DNA of 64,000 nucleotides, from NCBI RefSeq assembly GCF_001514065.1, contig NZ_KQ948435.1, forward strand, positions 62,001 through 126,000, written 5' to 3'. Under the pieces are notes generated by a model. It saw only the letters and a list, made by a program, of their open reading frames with translations, had not been told where the DNA came from and did no database searches. The DNA is from Streptomyces antibioticus (lineage in GTDB: Bacteria; Actinomycetota; Actinomycetes; Streptomycetales; Streptomycetaceae). The position numbers were made by a program, and so were the translations under genes. Shown here in pieces: positions 47,375 through 56,039 of the stretch. Within the stretch, counting starts at the first letter, position 1; each line of letters opens with the position of its first letter.

Positions 47375-48577
47375 ATGGAGACGACGCCTGTGCCCACCAG
47401 AGCCCTGGCCACCGAGGCCGTCCACGCCGGCCGCGACGACCTCGCCCGGCAGGGACTGCACGCCCCGCCCATCGACCTGTCGACCACCTACCCCTCCTAC
47501 GACAGCCGCGCCGAGGCCGCCCGCATCGACGCCTTCGCCGCCACCGGCGCCGATCCGGACGGCCCGCCCGTCTACGCCCGCCTCGGCAACCCGACCGTCG
47601 CCCGCTTCGAGACCGCCCTGGCCCGCCTGGAAGGCACCGAGTCCGCGGTCGCCTTCGCCAGCGGCATGGCCGCGCTGAGCGCGGTCCTGCTGGTACGGGG
47701 CTCGATGGGCCTGCGCCATGTGGTCGCCGTCCGCCCCCTGTACGGCTGCAGCGACCATCTGCTCACCGCCGGCCTGCTCGGCTCGGAGGTGACCTGGACG
47801 GACCCGGCCGGCATCGCCGACGCACTGCGCCCCGACACCGGTCTGGTCATGGTCGAGTCCCCGGCCAACCCGACGCTCGCCGAGGTGGACCTGCGCGCGG
47901 TCGCCCACGCCTGTGGCACGGTCCCGCTCCTCGCCGACAACACCTTCGCCACCCCGGTGCTCCAGCGCCCCGCCGAGCAGGGCGCCCGGCTGGTGCTGCA
48001 CAGCGCCACCAAATACCTCGGCGGCCACGGGGACGTGATGGCGGGAGTGGTGGCCTGCGACGAGGAGTTCGCCGGCCGGCTCCGCCAGGTCCGCTTCGCC
48101 ACCGGCGGCGTCCTGCACCCGCTGGCCGGCTATCTCCTCCTGCGTGGCCTGTCGACGCTCCCGGTCCGCGTCCACGCGGCCTCCGCGACCGCCGCGGAAC
48201 TGGCCCGCCGCCTCGCCGCCGACCCGCGCGTCGCCCGCGTCCACTACCCGCGCATCGGCGGCGCGATGATCGCCTTCGAGGTCCACGGCGACCCGCACGA
48301 GGTGATCGCGAACGTCCGCCTGATCACCCCGGCGGTCAGCCTGGGCAGCGTGGACACCTTGATCCAGCACCCGGCGTCCATCAGCCACCGCATCGTGCAC
48401 GAGGACGACCGACGGAACGCCGGGGTGAGCGAGGGATTGCTGCGGATGTCGGTGGGCTTGGAGGACATAGAAGATCTCTGGACGGATCTGAACAACGCCC
48501 TCGGGGTGACGTCCCTCAGGGGCGCGGGGAACTGCGCGCCCAGCCACAGCACACCCGCACCCGCCGTCAGTCATTAA
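47375..48577 (+). CDS. Cystathionine/methionine gamma-lyase-type PLP enzyme
   Basis: A 400-residue Cys/Met-metabolism PLP enzyme. [12 protein letters not shown] near residue 35, [13 protein letters not shown] near residue 62 (phosphate-binding Tyr/Arg) and the PLP Lys in [15 protein letters not shown] near residue 210 identify it. C-terminal [17 protein letters not shown] is typical. It could cleave cystathionine or methionine; the divergent Lrp regulator hints at methionine gamma-lyase. The final about 18 residues (from [12 protein letters not shown]) are encoded by a dispersed repeat and look like a recent tail. The ATG at 47375 is one of several possible starts. The stop overlaps that of the convergent GNAT gene (TTAA). 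Confidence 0.88.
   Translation: METTPVPTRALATEAVHAGRDDLARQGLHAPPIDLSTTYPSYDSRAEAARIDAFAATGADPDGPPVYARLGNPTVARFETALARLEGTESAVAFASGMAALSAVLLVRGSMGLRHVVAVRPLYGCSDHLLTAGLLGSEVTWTDPAGIADALRPDTGLVMVESPANPTLAEVDLRAVAHACGTVPLLADNTFATPVLQRPAEQGARLVLHSATKYLGGHGDVMAGVVACDEEFAGRLRQVRFATGGVLHPLAGYLLLRGLSTLPVRVHAASATAAELARRLAADPRVARVHYPRIGGAMIAFEVHGDPHEVIANVRLITPAVSLGSVDTLIQHPASISHRIVHEDDRRNAGVSEGLLRMSVGLEDIEDLWTDLNNALGVTSLRGAGNCAPSHSTPAPAVSH
48518..48545. repeat. Dispersed Streptomyces repeat, copy 3 (inverted, inside coding sequence)
   Basis: AGGGGCGCGGGGAACTGCGC and what follows are the inverted form of the repeat at 10772 and 13827. Here it lies within the reading frame of the PLP lyase and forms its C-terminal codons, between two convergent genes. 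Confidence 0.75.
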
Positions 48578-49977
48578 CCCCTACGGCGCTCAGCGACTGC
48601 CGAACCCACGTCTTCAGCTCCCTGCACATCCAGCCGCGCAGTGATCACCAGGGTCCCCTCCTCGATCTGATAGTCGAGGGGGAGGCCCAGATCCCGCATC
48701 GCCGCGACCATGCCCGTGTTGGACGACTGGGTCACCGCGTACACACTCTCGCACCCGGCCTCACCGGCCATGCCCACGAGCCTGCGCAGCAACTCGCCCC
48801 CGACCCCACGCCGCTGCCACTCGTCCTCGACGAGCAGCGCCACCTCGGTCTCGTCCCCGTCCCACAGCAGATGACCGAGCCCGACCAGCCGCCCCGACGT
48901 GGTCTGAACGGCCAGCGTGCGCCCGAACCGCGGGCTGAGCAGATGGTTCAGATACCGGTCCGCGTCGCCGACCGGCCCGTGATAGCGCAGTGACAACGTT
49001 CGCGGGCTGCACCGCTCGTGCATCGCCTTCGCGGCTTCCAGATCGCCGATGTCCGCCCGGCGCACCGTGATGTCGTTGCCCTCGGGCAGCGTCAGCACGT
49101 CCTGGCTGTGCGGCACGCGCGGTCCGAGGACCGTGTCCAGCTCCACCAGCGCCCGAGCGCGGGCGAACTCGGTCGGGGTGAACGGCAGATACGGCCGCTC
49201 CACGGTGATCACTCCGCCTTCCGGTGCCCGCAGCTTCATCACGGTGTCGTCGAGCACGCCTTCCACGGGCACGCTCTCCGGACCCCGGCCCGCTCCGGCC
49301 GGTGTGCCGGGCAGCGACCTGATGGTGCAGCGGCCCAGCAACTGCCGCAGGGCCAGCGGCAGTTCCGCCGCGTCCAGCGCGGTACGGGTGGCGAGTCCGA
49401 GCACCCGCGTCGGCGCGTCGACCAGGTCGTGGGCGTCGGCCCGCTCGATCCACGTGCCGGCACCGCGGGCCACCGCGACCGCCCGTGTGATCTCCGCCGC
49501 CGACAGCTCACCGGGCGCCCGCAGCAGGAACTCGTCCACCGTGCCCTCGGCCAGCGGGTGCGTCTGGAGGCTGAGGATGTCGACCCGATGGCCGGCGAGG
49601 GCCGTGCACAGCGCGGCCAGTGACCCCGGTTCGTCCTTCACCGTCGTCCGCATCCGCCACAGCACGCTCTCGCCGGTGTCGCCGGACGGCCCGGCCTGCA
49701 CCTCCGCGGAGGGCGGCCGGGCACCGATATCGCTCACCGGCGGCGCGTGACCGTGGCGGCGTGACCACCATGTGTGGAACGCCGCCGTGGCGACCAGCAC
49801 GACCGCCGAGGCCAGCAGCAGCTCGGGACCCTCGGGGCCGTGCCCGATCAGATTGGCGACGGCGTCCGCCACCGCGACCGCCGTGAACAGCGCCGCCAGC
49901 TCGATGACGTCCCGGCGCCAGTGGTGGACCGGACGTCCATGCTTCGCACGCGTCACATCAGACATTTCTCGACTCAT
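48574..49977 (-). CDS. Membrane-anchored ACT-GNAT acetyltransferase
   Basis: A 467-residue fusion. Hydrophobic segments near 25-45 and 52-68 suggest one or two membrane passes. Residues about 105-180 form an ACT domain (RMRTTVKDEPGSLAALCTAL, then HRVDILSLQTHPL). The C-terminal about 160 residues are a GNAT acetyltransferase (VEDEWQRRGVGGELLRRLV binds acetyl-CoA). ACT-GNAT proteins in actinobacteria are amino-acid-regulated protein lysine acetyltransferases. The membrane-like N-terminus is an extra. An alternative start at 49965 lacks only four residues. Confidence 0.78.
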   Translation of the reverse strand: MSREMSDVTRAKHGRPVHHWRRDVIELAALFTAVAVADAVANLIGHGPEGPELLLASAVVLVATAAFHTWWSRRHGHAPPVSDIGARPPSAEVQAGPSGDTGESVLWRMRTTVKDEPGSLAALCTALAGHRVDILSLQTHPLAEGTVDEFLLRAPGELSAAEITRAVAVARGAGTWIERADAHDLVDAPTRVLGLATRTALDAAELPLALRQLLGRCTIRSLPGTPAGAGRGPESVPVEGVLDDTVMKLRAPEGGVITVERPYLPFTPTEFARARALVELDTVLGPRVPHSQDVLTLPEGNDITVRRADIGDLEAAKAMHERCSPRTLSLRYHGPVGDADRYLNHLLSPRFGRTLAVQTTSGRLVGLGHLLWDGDETEVALLVEDEWQRRGVGGELLRRLVGMAGEAGCESVYAVTQSSNTGMVAAMRDLGLPLDYQIEEGTLVITARLDVQGAEDVGSAVAERRRG

Positions 49978-50077
49978 GCAGCCACTGTGAAGGAAGGGTG
50001 TTGCGTGATCACGAACGGTTTGTGACCGGGCGGTAAAGACTGGATCTGGGCATTTTGTCTGATTCCCTACTGTTCTC

Positions 50078-52720
50078 TCACGCCGCCGCCTTCTCGCCCA
50101 ACGCCCCCTGCAACCTCCGCGCCTGCGTCACCAGCCGCGACGACCCCCGCCGCGCCGCCGCCCCGGCGAGATGCGGCAGCTCACCCCGCGCTCCGGACCG
50201 CTCGGCGCACTCCGCCGCCACCGCCAGCAGCTCGCCGAGCCCCCGGCTCCTGGCGGCCTGTCCGTCCGGACCGCCGGCCGCGAGGTCGCCGAGCAGCAGC
50301 GGCAGGGTGTGGCGCAGCATCCCCCAGATCGTGGCGTTCGCCCCCGTCGCGGCCGCCGTGCGCAGCGAGTCGGCCAGCCGCAGCGGCTTGACCGCGCCGT
50401 CCCGGATCAGCTGCCCGAGGTCCGCGCCCAGCAGTGCCGCGTCGAGCTGCCCCCGCGCCGCGAGCACCAGCAGCGCGTCCACCGCGGCGAGCCGATCCTC
50501 CTCGTGGCGGGCGCCGAGTCCGTAGGCCACGCACAGATGGACGGCGTCGCCCGCCTCGCCGCCGGACTCGGCGAGCAGGGGGAGTACCGCCGCGGCACCG
50601 CGGGTGTCCTCGACGGCGACCGTGGAGAGGTCGCGGAGCATCCGGGCGGCGACGAGCTCACGGCGCTCGGGAAGCACAGCGAGCCAGTGCGGACGTATCG
50701 CGTCGTCCCAGTGGTAGCAGTACCAGCGCTCCCGGTAGACGCTCACCGGCTGCCCCAGCGGCCGGAACTCACGCGGGAAGTCGTCCTGCAGTTCCTCGAG
50801 TTGATCGCACTCCACCAGAACACGGGCGTGGGCCGTGCGGCGCCGGCCGACCGGGAGCTGCGGGCCGCCGGAGGTGAGCCACTGGGCCAGCCGGTCGCCT
50901 TCCTCGGTGCCGAGGGCCGCCGCGCGCTCCGCCGCCGATGCGGCCGCCGCCCGGTCCCCGAGTCGTACCCGCAGCAGCGCCTGCGCGAAGTCGGCGTCCG
51001 AGGGCCGGGCGCCCAGCCGCCGGTACTCGATCAGGCGCTCCACCAGCTCGTCCGGTTCCAACAGGCCCGTGCTGCACGTGGGGGTGGACAGCAGGAACGG
51101 CAGCGGGTCGGTCCGCATCCGGTACGCCACCTCGGCGATCCGCGCGCGGAAGGCACGGTCCAGGGCGCTGTGCACACAGGTCTGCCCCGTCGTCCCCTGC
51201 ACGACGGCCGCGCGCAACGCCGCCGTCCGTACCTTGCCCAGCAGCGAGGCGAGCACGAGGTGGAGGTGGTTGTAGTGGTCGAAGTACGTGCTCTCCCGGA
51301 CGCGTTCGTCATCGGCGGTGACCCACCACACCCGCGCCACGGCCGGGCCGAGCGCCTCGACCAGGACCTCCCGGTCGTCGTGGGCGTGCCGCACCAGCCC
51401 GTCCAGGGTGCGCTCGAACGCCGCCACGTCACCGCCGGACACCAGCGACGCGCCGACCTCCTCGGCGAGTTCGGCCACCGACGCCGGAGCGGGCGCCAGC
51501 CGCACGGGCTCCGGCACCGGAGGCAGCGCCTCCTCGTACACCAACGGCCCCATGGCCGCCGGGGCCGCGCCCAGCGAGGCGACCGCCCGGGTGTGCAGCG
51601 TCGGGATCAACTGCTCGGCCGCTGACGCGAGTTCTTTCCGTGTGCCGGGGCCGGCCTTCTTGAGGTGCCGCTCCACCAGCTTCAGCGCCCGCTCCTGGAC
51701 GTCCGAGTCCTCGTGCCCGAAGGCCTGCGCGGCGGCGGGGAGCAATTCGTCGGCCGTGGCCGCCTCGCGCGCCATGACCTTGCCCAACAGGACGAGCTGG
51801 GCGCGGACCAGCTTCTTCTCGGTGCGGAACAGCACCGCCCCCGACATCTCGGCCAGCTGACGCGCCGGCAACTCGCCCTCCAGAGCGAGGCCGCCCAGCA
51901 CCGACTGCGCGTACCCGGCCACCACCGAGGGGGCGTCCGCGGCCAGCGCCAGCCACTCCGCCGTACGCTCCCGCTCCTCGCCGCGGGTGAGGGCGAGGGC
52001 CTTGAGGAGGCGCAGGAACCCTCGGTGATCGGCGGCGGATCCGCCCCGCAGCAGCCGGGACACACACGCGCGGACCATCGCCCCGCGCTCCAGCGCGCCC
52101 TCGGCGGTGAGCTGGGCCAGCGCTCCGGTCCAGCTGTCGGGGCCCTCCTCGGCCGGCCACTGCAGGGTGCCGCCGATGTCGTCGGTCTCGAACAGCGCGG
52201 CCACGAGCTGCGGGAGGTGCGGATCCTTGCGGAGCCGGGCGAGCAGCGTGTCCCCGCGCTGCCAGACGCTGCCGATGTGTTGCACCCAGCCCTCGACATA
52301 GGCCGGTGTCGTCGGGACCCGGCAGGCCGCGAGCCGGACCAGGCCTGCCATCAGCGCGTACGGCACCTCCGCCCTCGGCGGGCGCTGGGCGAGCCGGTGC
52401 ACCACATCGGCGAGCCAGTCGGACTCGCGGTCGGCCAGGACGTCGATCAGTACCGCAGGGGGCGCCTGCCGCCAGCTCATGTCGGCGGCCGCCAGCCAGT
52501 TCGCCACGGCGGCCGCACCGGTCTGACAGGCGGCCCCGGCCACGTGGAGCGACGGATAGGCTCGCCCGGCCTGCACGCTCCACCGATCCGCCCTCAGCTC
52601 CTTGCGCAGCTCCTTCAGCTCCGGGAAGACCGCCCGTCGTTCGGCGTCCGTCATCCCGTCCAGCAGGCCCGGCAGCTCACCCGTCCGCCCCGCCCGCACC
52701 GCCTCCATCAACGCGCTCAT
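50078..52720 (-). CDS. DUF6493-like helical-repeat protein, second gene of the SWIM operon
   Basis: An 880-residue, almost wholly helical protein of the type annotated DUF6493. Regular helical pairs resemble HEAT/ARM repeats, for example GHEDSDVQERALKLVERHLK near residue 350. No catalytic motif, signal peptide or membrane segment. Its start ATG overlaps the stop of the SWIM zinc-finger gene (ATGA), so both are made together and probably act together. The function of this module is unknown. Confidence 0.72.
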   Translation of the reverse strand: MSALMEAVRAGRTGELPGLLDGMTDAERRAVFPELKELRKELRADRWSVQAGRAYPSLHVAGAACQTGAAAVANWLAAADMSWRQAPPAVLIDVLADRESDWLADVVHRLAQRPPRAEVPYALMAGLVRLAACRVPTTPAYVEGWVQHIGSVWQRGDTLLARLRKDPHLPQLVAALFETDDIGGTLQWPAEEGPDSWTGALAQLTAEGALERGAMVRACVSRLLRGGSAADHRGFLRLLKALALTRGEERERTAEWLALAADAPSVVAGYAQSVLGGLALEGELPARQLAEMSGAVLFRTEKKLVRAQLVLLGKVMAREAATADELLPAAAQAFGHEDSDVQERALKLVERHLKKAGPGTRKELASAAEQLIPTLHTRAVASLGAAPAAMGPLVYEEALPPVPEPVRLAPAPASVAELAEEVGASLVSGGDVAAFERTLDGLVRHAHDDREVLVEALGPAVARVWWVTADDERVRESTYFDHYNHLHLVLASLLGKVRTAALRAAVVQGTTGQTCVHSALDRAFRARIAEVAYRMRTDPLPFLLSTPTCSTGLLEPDELVERLIEYRRLGARPSDADFAQALLRVRLGDRAAAASAAERAAALGTEEGDRLAQWLTSGGPQLPVGRRRTAHARVLVECDQLEELQDDFPREFRPLGQPVSVYRERWYCYHWDDAIRPHWLAVLPERRELVAARMLRDLSTVAVEDTRGAAAVLPLLAESGGEAGDAVHLCVAYGLGARHEEDRLAAVDALLVLAARGQLDAALLGADLGQLIRDGAVKPLRLADSLRTAAATGANATIWGMLRHTLPLLLGDLAAGGPDGQAARSRGLGELLAVAAECAERSGARGELPHLAGAAARRGSSRLVTQARRLQGALGEKAAA

Positions 52721-54150
52721 CGCACACCCCCGTCGCCCCGCACCGTCTCCCGACCCACCACGGCAGCCCGCTCCACCGCAGTGCCCCGCTCCACCGTGGC
52801 ACCCCGTCGCACCATCCGTACCGCCAGCGCGTGCTTGCACGGACCGCGCCCGCCCCGGTACTTCGCCCACCACACACAGGTGCACGTGAACACCCCCGCT
52901 GTGTCCCGCACTCGGTGCACATGGCCGTCCTCCGCCGTCACCGTTCCCCCCGCGCCGTCCAGCGCGACCGCGCCGGCCGCCACCAGGGCCCGGGCCGAAC
53001 GCAGCCGGGGGTTGTGACGCTCGACGCGCTCGGCGTCGTACGGCAGTTCGCGATGGAAGTAGGCCGCCTCCGCCGTGTCGTACCCGACGCGGCCCGAGGT
53101 GCCGAGGCGTATCAGCGCCGCCCGGACCCGCTCGGCGTCGAGACCCGCCGCCGCGGCGAGGTCGGCCACGTCGACGCGGGGCTCCCAGGCCAGAAGCACC
53201 GAGATCAGCTCCGCGTCCTCGGCGGCCTCGTCACCGGCGAGCGCTTCCAGGACACCGCCCTCGCCGGAGAAGCCGCGCGAGGCGTCGGGGGACAGGGTGA
53301 GGGTCAGCCGCATCCCCGGCAGGACGGCCTCCCAGGCACTGGCCGTCGCGGCGGCCCCGGCCGCCACCGTGGGGCCGTACACCCGCAGCGCGGTCGCGTG
53401 CCGGAGCACCCGCTGGAGGGCGATCAGCCGCTCCGGGCCCGGGAGGCAGACCGCACCCGGCACCGCACGGGTCGTCGGACGCAGCGTGCCGCCCGCCGGC
53501 GCCACCCAGCGCGGTCCGCCCCGCGCCGCGCCGCGCGGCAGCGAGCGCAGGAACCGCACGGCCTCGGCGGCGGACAGTTCGGCGCGCAGGTCGAAGCCCG
53601 CCGCGATCACCTGGGCCTCCGCGAAGCCCCGCAGCCAGCGGTCGGGGAGCGGCACCTTCTTCTCCACGACCGGACCGTCCAGCGTGGTCACGGCCAACTC
53701 CTCGGGCCCGACCCGCAGATGGAGCGGATCGTCCGCGCCGATCCGCGACAGGGCCTCGCGCAGGGGGTTGTTCACGTCGACGTTCGTCGTGCCGTGCCCC
53801 ACCTCGCCGCCGTCGAGGCCCGCGTCCAGGGCGTCCAGGCGGGCGTACACCCCGCCGCAGCCCGAGAAGGACTCGAAGCGCAGCCGGTCGCCGTTGCCCG
53901 TCACCACCGGGTCGAGCGAGGTGGGCCGTTGCCGCTGGTAGTAGCGGGCCGCCGCCACGTCGGCGACCGCGAGCAGACCCGCGGAGGCCACCTGAGGAGA
54001 CGTCAGGAACCCGGTGAAGAACCGCGGATGGTCCGCCATGCCCGCTGGGGTGGCACCCCGCGAGGTCTCCAGTCCCAGGCGCTGTGCACCCGCCGCGGAC
54101 TCCAGCGCGGAGGGTCGGCGATAGGCCACGGCCTGCAAAGATCGCGTCAT
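52717..54150 (-). CDS. SWIM zinc-finger protein
   Basis: A 477-residue protein. The SWIM motif C-x-C-x(n)-C-x-H is in FTCTCVWWAKYRGGRGPCKH near residue 428. A winged-helix-like stretch DLAAAAGLDAERVRAALIRL near residue 355 may bind nucleic acid. The N-terminal 300 residues have no domain I recognise. SWIM fingers mediate DNA or protein contacts. The first gene of a coupled pair with the DUF6493-like gene. No other conserved conflict-system genes (MoxR AAA, VWA) are adjacent. Confidence 0.85.
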   Translation of the reverse strand: MTRSLQAVAYRRPSALESAAGAQRLGLETSRGATPAGMADHPRFFTGFLTSPQVASAGLLAVADVAAARYYQRQRPTSLDPVVTGNGDRLRFESFSGCGGVYARLDALDAGLDGGEVGHGTTNVDVNNPLREALSRIGADDPLHLRVGPEELAVTTLDGPVVEKKVPLPDRWLRGFAEAQVIAAGFDLRAELSAAEAVRFLRSLPRGAARGGPRWVAPAGGTLRPTTRAVPGAVCLPGPERLIALQRVLRHATALRVYGPTVAAGAAATASAWEAVLPGMRLTLTLSPDASRGFSGEGGVLEALAGDEAAEDAELISVLLAWEPRVDVADLAAAAGLDAERVRAALIRLGTSGRVGYDTAEAAYFHRELPYDAERVERHNPRLRSARALVAAGAVALDGAGGTVTAEDGHVHRVRDTAGVFTCTCVWWAKYRGGRGPCKHALAVRMVRRGATVERGTAVERAAVVGRETVRGDGGVR

Positions 54151-54226
54151 GGAAAAACCGTAGAGGCGACCACTGACAATCGGCTCTGACCTGCGAAAAT
54201 GCCCTGCGGGAGCGGGAGTTGCGACG

Positions 54227-54259
54227 GCCGCGTACCGGGGGATGACGCCGGTACGCGGC
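54227..54259 (-). terminator. Perfect 12-bp hairpin after phoD
   Basis: GCCGCGTACCGG (54227-54238) and CCGGTACGCGGC (54248-54259) pair without mismatch. It lies between the phoD stop and the start of the SWIM operon on the same strand and probably ends the phoD transcript. Confidence 0.7.
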
Positions 54260-54291
54260 TCGCTGTCGAGGGTACGGGAGCCGACGAGGGG

Positions 54292-55878
54292 TTACTGACC
54301 CACGCGGCCAGGCTGGAGCGTCTGCGTGAACAGCACGGTGCCGTCCTGCTCGCGCAGGCGGACCGTCAGTTCGCCGCTGGCGCCGTCGATGTCGACCTCG
54401 CCGAAGAACTGGTAGCCGCCGGCGGGGGAGACGTTCGCGGCCGTCGGTGCCTTCACGAACACCCGCTCCGGCCCGAAGGTGTTGTCGAGGGCGTTCGCCG
54501 GGAAGGCGCCGGCGTTCAGCGGGCCCGAAACGAACTCCCAGAACGGCTCGAAGTCCGTGAACGCGGCCCGCGACGGCTGGTAGTGCTGCGCCGAGGTGTG
54601 GTGCACGTCGGCCGTCAGCCACACCGTGCCGGTGATCCGCCGGTGCTTGATGTACCGCAGCAGCTCGGCGACCTGCAGCTCCCGCCCGAGCGGCGCGCCC
54701 GGGTCGCCCTGAGCCACCGCCTCGATGTTGGCCTTGCCCTCGGTGGTGTCCGGCACGACCAGCCCGAGCGGCATGTCGGAGGCGATCACCTTCCACACCG
54801 CACGCGACCGCGACAGCTCCCGCTTGAGCCACTCCAGCTGCTCACGCCCGAGGATGCCCTGCGGGTCCACGGTCTGATCGTCGGCCGAGTTGGCGTTGCG
54901 GTACGTCCGCATGTCCAGCACGAACACGTCGAGCAACGGCCCCTGCCGCAGCACCCGGTGGACGCGGCCCTCGTGCTTGCCCGTCGGAAGCGTGGAGATC
55001 GGGAAGTACTCGGAGAACGCCCGCCGGGCCCGCGCCGCGAGCACGTCGACGCTCTTCTCGGTGTAGCGGGTGTCGGTGCTCGCGATCACCTCGCCCGGGT
55101 ACCAGTTGTTGCGCACCTCGTGGTCGTCCCACTGGATGATCGACGGCACCTGGGCGTTGAACCGCCGCAGGTTCTCGTCGAGCAGGTTGTAGCGGAAGTT
55201 GCCGCGGAACTCGGCCAGCGTCTCGGCGACCTTCGACTTCTCCTCGGTGGTGATGTTCCGCCACACGCTGCCGTCGGGCAGGGTGGCCGTCGCCGAGATG
55301 GGGCCGTCGGCGTAGATGTTGTCGCCGCTGCACAGGAAGAAGTCCGGGTCGAGCGCGGCCATCGCCTTGTAGATGGTGTAGCCGCCGAAGTCCGGGTTGA
55401 TGCCCCAGCCCTGGCCCGCAAGGTCGCCCGACCACAGGAAGCGCACCCCGTCGCGGCGCCCGGCCGACGCGGTGCGGAAGGTGCCGGTGACCGGCTCGCC
55501 GGTACGGCGCGGGTCGTCCGGGTCGGCGAGCAGCACCCGGTAGTGGATCTGCTCACCGGCCGGGAGGCCGTGCAGGCGGGTGGTGCCGGTGAAGTCCGTG
55601 TCCGCGCCGAGCAGCGGGCCGTGCCAGCGGTGCGCGTTGCGGAACGACTCGGTCGCGGACGTCTCGACGATCATCCGCGCGGGACGGTCGGACCTCACCC
55701 ACACCAGCCCGGAGTGCGCGGTCACGTCTCCGGTCTGTACACCCCACCCCGCCTCAGGACGCCCGGACAGGGCGAACGCCGGCGCCGCGCCGGCCGCGGC
55801 GGGCAGGGTCAGGGCCGCCGACGCGACCAGGGAGCCGCGCAGCACGCTGCGGCGGCCGGGGAACGGACGTTGGGACAT
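54292..55878 (-). CDS. phoD: Secreted alkaline phosphatase D (PhoD)
   Basis: A 528-residue Tat-exported phosphatase/phosphodiesterase. The N-terminus has GRRSVLRGSLVASAAL (twin arginine) and an Ala-rich cleavage region. A Fn-III-like N-domain is followed by the metallo-core with metal ligands in CSGDNIYADG, QWDDHEVRNNWYPG, DMRTYRN and LTADVHHTSAQ. PhoD releases phosphate from esters under Pi starvation and contains Ca2+/Fe3+. Start ATG with GGAGG 8 nt upstream. Confidence 0.93.
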   Translation of the reverse strand: MSQRPFPGRRSVLRGSLVASAALTLPAAAGAAPAFALSGRPEAGWGVQTGDVTAHSGLVWVRSDRPARMIVETSATESFRNAHRWHGPLLGADTDFTGTTRLHGLPAGEQIHYRVLLADPDDPRRTGEPVTGTFRTASAGRRDGVRFLWSGDLAGQGWGINPDFGGYTIYKAMAALDPDFFLCSGDNIYADGPISATATLPDGSVWRNITTEEKSKVAETLAEFRGNFRYNLLDENLRRFNAQVPSIIQWDDHEVRNNWYPGEVIASTDTRYTEKSVDVLAARARRAFSEYFPISTLPTGKHEGRVHRVLRQGPLLDVFVLDMRTYRNANSADDQTVDPQGILGREQLEWLKRELSRSRAVWKVIASDMPLGLVVPDTTEGKANIEAVAQGDPGAPLGRELQVAELLRYIKHRRITGTVWLTADVHHTSAQHYQPSRAAFTDFEPFWEFVSGPLNAGAFPANALDNTFGPERVFVKAPTAANVSPAGGYQFFGEVDIDGASGELTVRLREQDGTVLFTQTLQPGRVGQ

Positions 55879-55943
55879 GGATGCGCCTCCAGGGACGGGA
55901 TCCGGCCAGTGTGCGATGTCATGACTACTGGTGCGCCGCAGCG

Positions 55944-55965
55944 CACACGGAAACCACAAGTGAAC
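55944..55965 (-). promoter_or_regulatory. Weak PHO-box-like repeat upstream of phoD
   Basis: On the minus strand the sequence reads GTTCACTTGTG then GTTTCCGTGTG, two 11-nt units. The first matches the start of the Streptomyces PHO-box unit (GTTCACCCGGC) over six bases; the second matches poorly. It is suggestive because phoD genes are PhoP targets. Confidence 0.25.
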
Positions 55966-56039
55966 AACTGACCGCATACGCAAAGGGACCGGCGTTTCGC
56001 GACAGCGTGCGCGCGTGTACGGCTCTCAGCGCCGGGCGG

